Source: DSXH01 sp020724325 (GTDB lineage Bacteria; Bacteroidota; Ignavibacteria; Ignavibacteriales; Melioribacteraceae). Taken from it: 64,000 nt of DNA. The stretch lies in the NCBI GenBank assembly GCA_040756515.1, contig JBFLYW010000009.1, positions 1 to 64,000 on the forward strand. The letters run 5' to 3'. Positions 54,117 to 62,581 of the stretch are shown here, in pieces. The stretch's first letter is position 1. The number at the start of each line of letters is the position of its first letter. Under the pieces are notes generated by a model. The model did no database searches, had not been told where the DNA came from, and was given only the letters and a program-made list of their open reading frames with translations. The position numbers and the translations under genes are program-made.

Positions 54117-54752
54117 CTATTCAATTTGAATACTCTTGATGGTTACACTACCGCCATCAAAAGCATTTTGGTTCAGAGACTTAAATGAGATATATTTTTC
54201 TAAAAATTTTATGAAACAGTTGTTTATTGAATTTAATTCATTCGTTACTTCTTTTCTGAAATCATAAAAAAGTGTTTCAATAATACTGGCATCTGTAATA
54301 GAACTTTCTTTTTTATACTTGGGTGATTCGAATAAAGAAAAAAATCTGTTTAGAGTGTTGAGTTTAATGTCGCTTACAATATTTTCATTAACCGATTTTA
54401 CAGGTGCTGATAAGAAAAGGTTTACAATTACATCCGAAGTAAATCTCTTTAGTTTTTTTATAATCTTATAATCAATTTTGGGCTGCTGCTTAAGTTCATA
54501 AACAAATATTGTTGCTTCAAAATCAATTTCATCTAGCTCAAAACAAATTTGAATTTTTTCCGCGTCCTTGTTCAGCTTTTTCATTTTCCAGCCGAGACTT
54601 GTAAGAAGTGATGTAGCTGGAGAAATATAGAGAGTATCGCTAGCGGAATTAATAGAAAATTGATATCCGCTAACTTTCTTGTAGTACTTTGGATTACCTG
54701 TTGCTTTTTTGTAATCCGATCCGGGGTTAATATTTACAACTTTTTTTAACAT
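54117..54752 (-). CDS. Unknown protein heading the histidine-kinase unit
   Basis: A 211-residue soluble protein I do not recognise. The N-terminal half has alternating beta strands (GYQFSINSASDTLYISPATSLLTSLGWKM in part) and a Lys-rich region; the C-terminal half is helical with Ser/Asn-rich segments. It has no signal peptide and no membrane helix. It is the first gene after a good sigma-28 promoter and lies 8 bases before the PAS kinase gene, so a role in motility signalling is inferred from regulation and position only. Confidence 0.65.
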   Translation of the reverse strand: MLKKVVNINPGSDYKKATGNPKYYKKVSGYQFSINSASDTLYISPATSLLTSLGWKMKKLNKDAEKIQICFELDEIDFEATIFVYELKQQPKIDYKIIKKLKRFTSDVIVNLFLSAPVKSVNENIVSDIKLNTLNRFFSLFESPKYKKESSITDASIIETLFYDFRKEVTNELNSINNCFIKFLEKYISFKSLNQNAFDGGSVTIKSIQIE

Positions 54753-54769
54753 TACTTCTCCTCCCTCTA

Positions 54770-54796
54770 TTATCGAAGGAAAAGAGAAGTTTTTTA
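54770..54796 (-). promoter_or_regulatory. Sigma-28 promoter of the unknown-protein/PAS-kinase unit
   Basis: Minus strand TAAA, 15 bases, TTCGATAA, the same form as at cheW. It lies 18 bases upstream of the ATG at 54752. The promoter falls in the 46-base gap after the receiver-DHp gene. Confidence 0.82.
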
Positions 54797-54798
54797 CC

Positions 54799-55461
54799 CT
54801 ATTCGGTTTTCAGCATACGATTATTATCTATATACTCTACCAGTTGAGGATTTTGGAGATGAATTAATTCTTGAACAAATTTGCTTATTCTTTCAGTAGA
54901 TTCTTTAATTATCTTAAGATCTTCCGATATTTTAGCAGCTTCCGAATTACTAAGTTCATTTTCAATCCCTTTAATGGAAAGCGAAAGGCTGCTAAGAGGG
55001 TTATTAATTTTATGCCCTATAGTACAAGCCATTTCAACAACAGCTTTACTATGTTCAATATTTCTAAGCTCACTCTGAAGATTAAAAATTCTTACACCGG
55101 ATCTAATGCGGGCAAGTAACTCCTGATTTTCGATTGGTTTTACAAGGAAATCATCCGCGCCAATATCCAATCCCATTACCCTGTCTTTTAATGATGATCT
55201 TGCGGTTAATATGATATAGTAAATTGACTTATATCTTTCATCGCTTTTAAGGATATTACACAGAGCAATTCCATCAAGAACCGGCATTGTCCAATCTGCA
55301 AGAATTACTTTTGGGTCGAATCTTTTCAGAACTTCCAAAGCTTCCTCACCATTAACCGCCATTTCAGCCTGATAATTATTTCTTGTCAATAATTTTTCCA
55401 GGATAAAACGGGTATCTTTTTCATCTTCAACAACAAGCACTTTATCTTTTAATTCTGCCAT
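54799..55461 (-). CDS. Receiver domain fused to a histidine-phosphotransfer (DHp-like) helix pair
   Basis: A 220-residue two-part protein. Residues 1-125 are a receiver with Asp56 in ILADWTMPVLDG and the LTARS/LVKP switch residues. Residues about 135-205 read as a HisKA-type dimerisation helix pair with His150 in GHKINNPLSSLSL. There is no HATPase domain, so it cannot autophosphorylate by the normal route. It may be phosphorylated at Asp56 and relay or dephosphorylate through His150. Its ATG overlaps the end of the single-domain receiver gene by 13 bases. Confidence 0.82.
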   Translation of the reverse strand: MAELKDKVLVVEDEKDTRFILEKLLTRNNYQAEMAVNGEEALEVLKRFDPKVILADWTMPVLDGIALCNILKSDERYKSIYYIILTARSSLKDRVMGLDIGADDFLVKPIENQELLARIRSGVRIFNLQSELRNIEHSKAVVEMACTIGHKINNPLSSLSLSIKGIENELSNSEAAKISEDLKIIKESTERISKFVQELIHLQNPQLVEYIDNNRMLKTE

Positions 55462-55853
55462 AAGAGGTTATCTACCTTTTCTATTAGTTTATCGAAATTA
55501 ACAATTGGTTTTAGCATATAATCATCTGCATACCCATCCTTAAGTAATTCATCAGCAAAGTAATTTGTAGAATATGCCGTTATTACCAGAATTGGTATTC
55601 TTAATTTATAAAAATTTTGTTTAACATACCGTGCAAGTTCAACCCCGTCTATTGCTTTTGAATTGAGGAAAGTATTTTTAAGATTGAGGTCAACAATTAA
55701 AAGATTAATTTCGCCGCTTAAAATAAGTTTAATAATTTCTTCACCGTTTTCGGTAATTAGGCAATTGTATCCCAGGCGTTTAAAAAGCACTTTATAAAAT
55801 TCCTGAAGCATTGGGTCATCTTCAACTATCAATATTTTTTTATCGTTATTCAC
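55449..55853 (-). CDS. Single-domain response regulator
   Basis: A 134-residue stand-alone receiver with Asp55 in LLIVDLNLKN, the acidic pocket EDD near residue 11, ITAYS and a MLKP lysine. The start is GTG and the gene overlaps motB upstream by 8 bases. It could be a CheY-like output protein for the second stator pair or a relay partner of the receiver-DHp protein. Confidence 0.85.
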   Translation of the reverse strand: MNNDKKILIVEDDPMLQEFYKVLFKRLGYNCLITENGEEIIKLILSGEINLLIVDLNLKNTFLNSKAIDGVELARYVKQNFYKLRIPILVITAYSTNYFADELLKDGYADDYMLKPIVNFDKLIEKVDNLLWQN

Positions 55854-56649
55854 TTTTATTATATTTAACAGTAATGCTGATTCTTCTATTTAAAAAGCTG
55901 AATGGATCGTTTGGGTCTCTCAATTGAGTATCTGCAAAACCTCTAACCTCATCAATTTGTCTTTCTGAAACACCGCCAGATACAAGAGCTCTTTTAGCAG
56001 AATTTGCACGGTCGGAGCTTAATTCGAAATTAGAATATCCGCTTCCATCATTTCTGTACTGCCTGGCATCGGTATGACCTTCAACTATTATTTTATTCGG
56101 CAGTTTAGAAAGTTCTTTCCCAACTGTTTGAATTAGTTTTTTCGCAATACTTTTCAATTCGGAAGTACCGACTTCAAAAAAAACATCCTTATCAGAATCG
56201 ATAAGTTCAATCCTCAAACCTTCCTTAACAATTTCTACTTTAACCTGTTCGGATATATTCATTAAATCTGTGTCTTTGCGTAAATCCTCTTTAAGTTTCT
56301 GACCCATCTTTTCAAATTCTGCACGCTCTTCTTCCTGTCTTTTAATATCTTCTTCAATATTAAGATCGATTAATTGGGAGTTTTTCCCATCAAGAAGATT
56401 CTGCCCTTTAGTTGAAAACCCGACAGGATCTTTAAAGTATCCGGCAACAGCTTCTTTAACTTCATCATTCTGCCCGAGTACCCAAAGTACAATAAAGAGC
56501 GCCATCATAGCGGTAACAAAATCTGCATAGGCAACTTTCCAAGCTCCGCCATGGTGCCCGCCATTAACTTTTTTAATTTTTTTTATTATAGGCGCCTGGT
56601 CTAATTGCACTTTACCGGCAGAATTATTATTTGACTGCTGATCCGCCAT
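55846..56649 (-). CDS. motB: MotB, stator subunit (pair 1)
   Basis: A 267-residue stator protein. A basic N terminus (IKKIKKVNGGHHGG) precedes one membrane helix with the proton-carrying Asp43 (WKVAYADFVTAMMALFIVLW), then a linker/plug and an OmpA-like peptidoglycan-binding domain (GHTDARQY; ELSSDRANSAKRAL; LNRRISITVKY). It anchors the stator to the cell wall. It starts right after motA's stop and is distinct from the second MotB at 58858. Confidence 0.93.
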   Translation of the reverse strand: MADQQSNNNSAGKVQLDQAPIIKKIKKVNGGHHGGAWKVAYADFVTAMMALFIVLWVLGQNDEVKEAVAGYFKDPVGFSTKGQNLLDGKNSQLIDLNIEEDIKRQEEERAEFEKMGQKLKEDLRKDTDLMNISEQVKVEIVKEGLRIELIDSDKDVFFEVGTSELKSIAKKLIQTVGKELSKLPNKIIVEGHTDARQYRNDGSGYSNFELSSDRANSAKRALVSGGVSERQIDEVRGFADTQLRDPNDPFSFLNRRISITVKYNKSE

Positions 56650-57504
56650 TTATTTTTTTCCTCTCAGAGCAGTTTCAAGTTCTTCAAATGTTGGGCGCTC
56701 GTCAGAGAAAATAACACGCCGTGCCATTTCTGCAGCAACAAGAGGCGGATTACCTTTTGCAAATCCAAGAATAAATGCTTTGATTATTTGAAGGTCCTGA
56801 ACTTTTTCTTCTACAATATGATGTAAATTGCTGGCAATAGGATTAACAAACCCATAGCTTAAGAGCACGCCGAGGAAAGTACCTACCAACGCCGCAGCTA
56901 CGTGCTTACCAACAGCTTCGGCACCCTGGTTAATGGAAGCCATTGTTACAATTATACCAAGTACTGCAGCTACAATTCCAAGTCCCGGTAATGCATCGCC
57001 AACTTTGCCTATAGTTTCAGAAATTGGTCTGTTCTCTGTAACAAAAGTTTCAATTTCTGTATCCATCAGGTTTTCCATATCATGCGGCGGAACAGAACCG
57101 GCAAGCATTACTTTCATTGTATCGCAGAAAAAGTTCTTTCTTAGTTCGTCGTGAATTAGCATCTTACTTTTATTGAGGATTTCGCTTTCATCTGGTTTCT
57201 CTATATGTTTTTCAATTGTTAACAAACCTTCTCTTTGTGCTGTAAGAAAAAGTGTATTAATTGCCTTCAGCATTTCAATATAATCTGCTTTGGTACTTCT
57301 ATGACTTTTGAAAATCTGTTTAATTTGGGACACGATCTTTTTAATTAAAGAAGCCGGGGAAGAGATTAACAAACTGCCAATGGCAGCACCGCCAATAGTA
57401 ACAAACTCGGAAATCTGAATTAAGAGAAGCAGATTTCCGCCAGCCATAGTGAATCCAGCTATAACTCCAACTACAACAACCAAAATCCCTATAATAGCAT
57501 ACAT
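56650..57504 (-). CDS. motA: MotA, stator subunit (pair 1)
   Basis: A 284-residue inner-membrane protein with four helices and a large cytoplasmic loop (about 70-160). The N-terminal GILVVVVGVIAGFTMAGGN and the C-terminal PGLGIVAAVLGIIVTMASINQG plus LVGTFLGVLLSYGFVNPIA are typical of MotA. The charged loop and the C-terminal LRGKK end are intact. It follows the receiver-HPt gene by 7 bases. Confidence 0.94.
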   Translation of the reverse strand: MYAIIGILVVVVGVIAGFTMAGGNLLLLIQISEFVTIGGAAIGSLLISSPASLIKKIVSQIKQIFKSHRSTKADYIEMLKAINTLFLTAQREGLLTIEKHIEKPDESEILNKSKMLIHDELRKNFFCDTMKVMLAGSVPPHDMENLMDTEIETFVTENRPISETIGKVGDALPGLGIVAAVLGIIVTMASINQGAEAVGKHVAAALVGTFLGVLLSYGFVNPIASNLHHIVEEKVQDLQIIKAFILGFAKGNPPLVAAEMARRVIFSDERPTFEELETALRGKK

Positions 57505-57511
57505 TTCTTAC

Positions 57512-58231
57512 CTATTTGGAATTTAGAATTTCCAGGACTTCAAATTCATTATTTAGTAATTCGCATTGATTTTCAATTTCCTTCCAGTCAATATCAACGC
57601 GTGTAAGTATTAATTCAATCACTTTGCATAGTTCAGATATTTTATTAAATCCAATCATTCCGCTGGAACCTTTTAGTTCGTGAACAATAGTGAGTAAAAG
57701 ATCTACATTACGAAAAACCAATGCTTCTTTAATTGTACCTTTTTTTTGAGGTAAAGAGTTGAAAAAATATTTTTTCAACTGGTTTGTAATTTCTTCTTTT
57801 TCAATGTCGGTTAAGAAGCGCGCCCTTTTTGCATTGTGAAGAAAATCTTTACCCAATACATCGTTTATCGATCTAATTAAAACCTCCTTGCTCAAAGGTT
57901 TAGATAATACTTTAACCGCACCGGATTGCATTGCAGCAATAACATTATTCTTATCCGTGTGTCCGCTGATAACAATTACAGGAATATTTTTTAAGCCGTC
58001 CAGAATTCTAATTACTTTTAACATTCTAAGTCCATCCAGGTTAGGCATCATCAAATCCAAAAAGATCAATTTAGGTTTATGTTCAATCGCTTTCTGAATC
58101 CCTTCCAGTCCATCATTACATGTAATTACTTCCAGATCGTATTCGCTTAAAAAATTCTTTAAAGAAGTTCTAATAATATCGGAATCGTCTATTACAAGGA
58201 TTGTAATCTTTTCACTAAAGTAATCGGACAT
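57512..58231 (-). CDS. Receiver - HPt response regulator
   Basis: A 239-residue protein with a receiver (residues about 10-125; Asp59 in LIFLDLMMPNLDG, with SGHT and LSKPLS switch residues) and a C-terminal histidine-phosphotransfer helix bundle (about 150-239) with His184 in VHELKGSSG. Such receiver-HPt proteins shuttle phosphate between kinases and response regulators. It lies between csrA (one-base overlap) and motA and could link the PAS kinase, the receiver-DHp protein and the stators. Confidence 0.88.
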   Translation of the reverse strand: MSDYFSEKITILVIDDSDIIRTSLKNFLSEYDLEVITCNDGLEGIQKAIEHKPKLIFLDLMMPNLDGLRMLKVIRILDGLKNIPVIVISGHTDKNNVIAAMQSGAVKVLSKPLSKEVLIRSINDVLGKDFLHNAKRARFLTDIEKEEITNQLKKYFFNSLPQKKGTIKEALVFRNVDLLLTIVHELKGSSGMIGFNKISELCKVIELILTRVDIDWKEIENQCELLNNEFEVLEILNSK

Positions 58232-58467
58232 TACAGAACCTTCTTAATTTTGTATTTGGATAAATCAACATTAGGACTTAAGATTGAATGCGAAGCATTT
58301 ATAGTATTTTGTTTTACTTTATCATACACTTCACCCCGATAAATTTGGATTTTTGGCGGGGCATCAATTCCAATCTTTATTTGATTATCGGAAATCGACA
58401 CTATTTTTATAGTAATATCTGTACCGATTCTTATCTCTTCTTCAATTTTTCTTGATAGTATTAACAT
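58231..58467 (-). CDS. csrA: Carbon storage/translational regulator CsrA
   Basis: A 78-residue RNA-binding protein beginning MLILSRKIEEEIRIG with VSISDNQIKIGIDAPPKIQIYRGEVYDKV, the full CsrA core. The ATG at 58467, four bases after fliW, is preferred; a longer frame to 58518 would lie inside fliW. CsrA binds GGA-containing hairpins in mRNA leaders. Two such sites are seen in the flagellin leader. Adjacency to fliW is the hallmark of the FliW-CsrA flagellin control circuit. Confidence 0.93.
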   Translation of the reverse strand: MLILSRKIEEEIRIGTDITIKIVSISDNQIKIGIDAPPKIQIYRGEVYDKVKQNTINASHSILSPNVDLSKYKIKKVL

Positions 58468-58471
58468 GACT

Positions 58472-58852
58472 TTACTCGGCAAATAAATTATAGTAAAGGG
58501 AATAATTTTCTTTATCAAAGATGGTCTGGTAAGCCGTTTTTTGATTTTGATTAATAAAAACCGGCGCTCTCATGTTGATTGTTACTTTAAGCGGATCCGG
58601 GTTAAGCGTAACAATTCCGAATGCTTCATGATTATCTGCCTGAGGATAATTTTCATCTATTGCTCTAAGACCAAATAAGGCAAAGGCGATTTCCGGTTTA
58701 TCAATTGAATTAAGCCAGAAGAAAACGCTATCATCGGGTTTAATAAATACAAATTGTTTCAAGTCCTCGAAACCGAAAGGACCTACTTTGAATTTAATTA
58801 CGATATCATCGGGAAATTCAATTTCACCGAATTTTTTTGTTAAGATTTTCAT
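58472..58852 (-). CDS. fliW: Flagellar assembly factor FliW
   Basis: A 126-residue protein with the FliW pattern KKFGEIEFPDDIVIKF (about 5-20), GPFGFEDLKQFVF, FFWLNSIDKPEIAFAL and NMRAPVFINQNQKTAYQTIF. FliW binds free flagellin and CsrA in turn. I chose the ATG at 58852; a GTG at 58861 overlapping the motB2 stop is possible. It lies four bases upstream of csrA. Confidence 0.93.
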   Translation of the reverse strand: MKILTKKFGEIEFPDDIVIKFKVGPFGFEDLKQFVFIKPDDSVFFWLNSIDKPEIAFALFGLRAIDENYPQADNHEAFGIVTLNPDPLKVTINMRAPVFINQNQKTAYQTIFDKENYSLYYNLFAE

Positions 58853-58857
58853 TGTAA

Positions 58858-59673
58858 TCACTTTTTTAGTATAACAATATCTACTCTTCTATTTAACGCC
58901 CTGGAGCCGGGCGAATCATTAGAAGCAATCGGTCTATATTCTGCATAACCAACTACAGAAACTTTATCTGGTGAAATTCCTTCGTGTTGAATTAAATAGT
59001 ACCCTGTACTCAATGCTCTATCCACGGAAAGATGCCAGTTTGAAGGATATAACGTGGTATTAATAGGTACATTATCCGTATGCCCTTCAATTCGTATATC
59101 ATTTGGCAAAGTTTTTATTACTTCTGCAATTCTGCTAAGAACAGTTTTTGATGTTTCATTTAATGCAGCATTACCGGGTGGAAACAAAATATCATCCAGA
59201 ATATGAATTGTAACACCGCGTTCGTTTTGTTCCAAACGGATAGAATTTCCATAATTATATTGTTCCACAAGCCTGTATAGATCTTCTGCAAGTTTATCGC
59301 TTGGTCTCGGAATAATATTAGTGGTTGTAGAACTTAATACGGAACCTGCCTTTTCACTTCCAAAAATACTTCCCAGAGCAGAGACAACACCTTTATATTT
59401 ATTTACATCGATGTTGCTCATCGCGTATAAAATGATAAACAGCCCCAGCAAAAGGGTTATTAAATCGGCATAAGTAATTAAGTACCGATCTTTTTCGTTA
59501 TCCTCGTGAAATGGAGTTTCTTCAGAGTCTACGGATTTAGTTTTCTTAACTGAACCTTTTGCGGAAGCATTCCTAACAAACGGGCTTTCATAACCGACGG
59601 AATCTCGCCGCTCTGAAGTGTTAGTACTCCCTCCAATGAAATCTCCATTAGATTCTTTTCTTCTAAATGACAT
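58858..59673 (-). CDS. MotB-like stator subunit (pair 2)
   Basis: A 271-residue stator protein. A 60-residue basic, Ser-rich N-terminal extension precedes the membrane helix with Asp70 (YLITYADLITLLLGLFIILYAMS), then a linker and an OmpA-like domain (EGHTDNVPINTTLYP; LSVDRALSTGYYLIQ; NRRVDIVIL). A GGAGACAGG site supports the ATG at 59673. The first 48 codons overlap the end of the upstream motA2 gene in another frame, and no later start exists before the membrane helix, so the overlap is real. Confidence 0.92.
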   Translation of the reverse strand: MSFRRKESNGDFIGGSTNTSERRDSVGYESPFVRNASAKGSVKKTKSVDSEETPFHEDNEKDRYLITYADLITLLLGLFIILYAMSNIDVNKYKGVVSALGSIFGSEKAGSVLSSTTTNIIPRPSDKLAEDLYRLVEQYNYGNSIRLEQNERGVTIHILDDILFPPGNAALNETSKTVLSRIAEVIKTLPNDIRIEGHTDNVPINTTLYPSNWHLSVDRALSTGYYLIQHEGISPDKVSVVGYAEYRPIASNDSPGSRALNRRVDIVILKK

Positions 59674-60308
59674 TTTTTTAACCTGTCTCCAATAGGTAAC
59701 CAGATAATATTTGCGCTAAAAACTCCCCACAAAGTAGCAATAAATGCAGTAGCTATATTTTTGATTAATGAATTTGGGTCTGCACCGGCATTTGCTAAAG
59801 TCATTATTAAACCCATTACAGTTCCAATAATTCCCATAGTAGGAGCGTAGCCGCCCATTTTTGTAAAGATAAAAATGTTGGAGTAATGACGTTCTTGCAT
59901 AGCTTTTATTTCCATCTGGGCAAGGTTATAAATTGATTCCGAATCTGTTCCATCCATAACATACTTAACCATTTTTTTAGGGAAATAATGATTGAATTTG
60001 TTAAGGTCTTTTTCAATAGATAACAATCCTTCGTTTCTGGATTTTATAGCAAGTTCAACAAACACATCAACAATTCCAGACATATCGAACTGGCGGGGAA
60101 AGTAAGCCATTTTTGTAAGCATTAAAATATCTTTGAATTTATCTAGCCCGAAACCAATTATTATTGCAGCGAACGTTCCGCCAAATACTATAATAAGCGC
60201 AGACAAAATAAAAATAGCTCTGACCGAACCGCCCTCTAATAAGAAAGCGCCGAAAATTGAGAAGACTCCTAATGCTAGACCTACCAGTGTTCCCGATTTA
60301 CGAATCAT
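59529..60308 (-). CDS. MotA-like stator subunit (pair 2)
   Basis: A 259-residue MotA homologue with four helices, a long cytoplasmic loop with RNEGLLSIEKDLNKFN, and TMGIIGTVMGLIMTLAN plus IATLWGVFSANIIWLPIG. The C terminus (LEGVLTLQSGEIPSVMKARLLGMLP) is typical. It ends 145 bases inside the following motB2 gene. Its ATG overlaps the flgL stop by 4 bases. It differs clearly from MotA pair 1, so two stator types are encoded. Confidence 0.92.
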   Translation of the reverse strand: MIRKSGTLVGLALGVFSIFGAFLLEGGSVRAIFILSALIIVFGGTFAAIIIGFGLDKFKDILMLTKMAYFPRQFDMSGIVDVFVELAIKSRNEGLLSIEKDLNKFNHYFPKKMVKYVMDGTDSESIYNLAQMEIKAMQERHYSNIFIFTKMGGYAPTMGIIGTVMGLIMTLANAGADPNSLIKNIATAFIATLWGVFSANIIWLPIGDRLKKCHLEEKNLMEISLEGVLTLQSGEIPSVMKARLLGMLPQKVQLRKLNP

Positions 60309-61183
60309 AGATAATCTAAAAGTGATTTTGGTAAAATAGTTGCAGCCAGTTTATAGGACATTTGCAAAACATAGTCCTGATACTGTAAATCTACAATAAG
60401 TTTTGCAGGATCAATATCTTGTTTCTTAGAAAGCAATTCCTGAGTATTTATTAGCTGCTTTTCCAGCAGTGCGTTTATATCATCTAAGCGATTCAATTTC
60501 TCGCCGTTAATAGATTGTAGATTTACAACTGAATTGTAAGCGCTATTCAATCTCTGTTTTAAGTTGTCGTCAGGAACCAAACCAGCTTCCAGAGAATCTA
60601 GAATATCGTTTATTGTATCGATTAGGTCCAGAGATTCAATTTTATCACCAGTAATATTAATTGTGTCTTTAATATTCTGTGTAATCTGAACTTTTATTTC
60701 ACCTGTAACATTTGTAGAATTTCTAACAGCTCTTCCATTAACATCAATTGACCAGGGTGAATCGCTAAAGTCAGTTCCGCCAAAAAGGTACATATCATTT
60801 CTTTTCTCGTTCAAACTATCTACAATTGCACGCAGAGATAATTTAATTGATTGTGTAACCGTTGCAAGATTATTGTTGTTTAATGCATTGTCTGTATGCA
60901 TAATTTGGTTAATAATTTTCTGGGTCTCATCTGCAATATTTTCAATAGAGTTTGTAGTAATACTCAGATAATCTTTTGCGTATGTAATGTTCTTCTGAAA
61001 TGTTTCGATCTTACGAATGTTAGCATTCAGTTTAATTGCTTCGAGGGAATCGCCTACGTTATCAGAAAGTTTTTCCAGTTTAGTATTGTTGGTAATCTGG
61101 CTCTGTATTTTCAACTTTTTCTCGTTAATCTTACTCTGATTATAGAGATAGCGCTCCGATAATAAATTTTCTGTTATTCTCAT
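60305..61183 (-). CDS. flgL: Hook-filament junction protein FlgL
   Basis: A 292-residue flagellin-like junction protein. The N-terminal helix (MRITENLLSERYLYNQSKINE) is typical, followed by LSDNVGDSLEAIKLNANIRKIE and YLFGGTDFSDSPW. The C terminus is helical. It sits 2 bases after flgK and is coupled to motA2 by an ATGA overlap. It connects hook and filament together with FlgK. Confidence 0.92.
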   Translation of the reverse strand: MRITENLLSERYLYNQSKINEKKLKIQSQITNNTKLEKLSDNVGDSLEAIKLNANIRKIETFQKNITYAKDYLSITTNSIENIADETQKIINQIMHTDNALNNNNLATVTQSIKLSLRAIVDSLNEKRNDMYLFGGTDFSDSPWSIDVNGRAVRNSTNVTGEIKVQITQNIKDTINITGDKIESLDLIDTINDILDSLEAGLVPDDNLKQRLNSAYNSVVNLQSINGEKLNRLDDINALLEKQLINTQELLSKKQDIDPAKLIVDLQYQDYVLQMSYKLAATILPKSLLDYL

Positions 61184-61185
61184 AA

Positions 61186-62580
61186 TTACACCAGTTGAAT
61201 AATTGTTTCCATCATTTCATTAACAACCTTTATTAATTTGGCAGCAGCTTCATACGACCTCTGAAATTTTATAACATTAGTCATTTCTTCGTCTATCGAT
61301 ACGCCGGAATAAGATGATTTTTGATTTTTGAGCTGCTGGATTACCAGTCCGTTAGATTCTATTTTGTTATCGCTTACAACTTTATCTACACCAAATGTGT
61401 TAAGCAGACCGGTATAGGTTTCGAAAATGGACTGATTACCAAGTTCTGCAATTTTCAAATCGCCGACTGAAGCTATAAGATTTGCGATTGAACCATTACC
61501 ATCATTATTCGCCGAACTTGAGACTGAAATATTTTTTGGATTATTAAGGATATTATCGTTTATCCTTATTTGACCGTTTACAAATGCATCAACAACATTT
61601 CCGCTTGTATCAAGTGTTCCGAAGAAAGGAATTCCTGTAGAAGATGAACCGCTCTGGACGAGAGTAAAACCTTGCATGTGAAATTCATTAACCTTATTTA
61701 CAAATGCGTTGGCAAGATTTTCAAAACCGGTTCTATATTCCGGAATTTTATTAGAATAGAGATCAGTAGCCGTAAATAATTCCCCGCTGTTAAGCAGAGC
61801 AATTGCATTTTTATCATTCTTAGAAACAATCCTCATTTTATTATTTACGAAAGAAACTTCGAATTCAGCAGATACATTTTGATCCGCACCTTGTACACCG
61901 CCAACATTAATAATTGCAGCTCCAAATTCATTAAAATTAACCGTTATATTAACCAGTTCACTAAGCTTATCAATAATGGAATCCCGTTTATCTTTTAATT
62001 CGCTTGCCCTAATACCTTTTGCTTCGGATTCATAAATTCTATGATTCATTTCTGCAATTTCTTTCAGGTATCCATTTACCTCGTTTGTTTTAACAATAGC
62101 TTCTCTTTGAAGCATAGATTGTACACTTGCAAATCCCTCGAATATTTCTGAGAACCGCTCGCTTAATCTTTGTGCTTTCTGAATAATCTGTGTTCTAAGC
62201 TGAATAGAATTTGGATTGGCTGCAAGCTGCGACCACGAATTAAAGAACTCCGTCATATAAGAGCTGAGTCCAATTTCGGACGGTTCAGCTATAACAGATT
62301 CAATCTGCTGCAATAGTTCGGATCTCTTTTCTGCCTCGGAAAAAGATGATTGGTATTTGCGAATCTGATTATCCAGAAGGTTATTTTTTATCCTTAGTAC
62401 ATCCTGAATTTTAACACCCATTCCAATACCGGCTTGTGTCTCTTCCGTAGCAAATACTGTTTTCTGCCGTGTGTATTCCGGATTACCGGCATTTGCAATG
62501 TTCTGCGAAGTAACATCCATTGCCCGCTGATATGCTGCCATAGATCTTACTGATATATCTAATAACCTACCGATACCCAT
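61186..62580 (-). CDS. flgK: Hook-associated protein FlgK
   Basis: A 464-residue junction protein. The N terminus GRLLDISVRSMAAYQRAMD then SQNIANAGNPEYTRQ (about 25-39) is the signature; the C terminus (EMTNVIKFQRSYEAAAKLIKVV, then MMETIIQLV) forms the partner coiled coil. The variable middle domain is intact. It is followed by flgL and preceded by flgN with a 1-base gap. Confidence 0.95.
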   Translation of the reverse strand: MGIGRLLDISVRSMAAYQRAMDVTSQNIANAGNPEYTRQKTVFATEETQAGIGMGVKIQDVLRIKNNLLDNQIRKYQSSFSEAEKRSELLQQIESVIAEPSEIGLSSYMTEFFNSWSQLAANPNSIQLRTQIIQKAQRLSERFSEIFEGFASVQSMLQREAIVKTNEVNGYLKEIAEMNHRIYESEAKGIRASELKDKRDSIIDKLSELVNITVNFNEFGAAIINVGGVQGADQNVSAEFEVSFVNNKMRIVSKNDKNAIALLNSGELFTATDLYSNKIPEYRTGFENLANAFVNKVNEFHMQGFTLVQSGSSSTGIPFFGTLDTSGNVVDAFVNGQIRINDNILNNPKNISVSSSANNDGNGSIANLIASVGDLKIAELGNQSIFETYTGLLNTFGVDKVVSDNKIESNGLVIQQLKNQKSSYSGVSIDEEMTNVIKFQRSYEAAAKLIKVVNEMMETIIQLV

Positions 62581-62581
62581 T

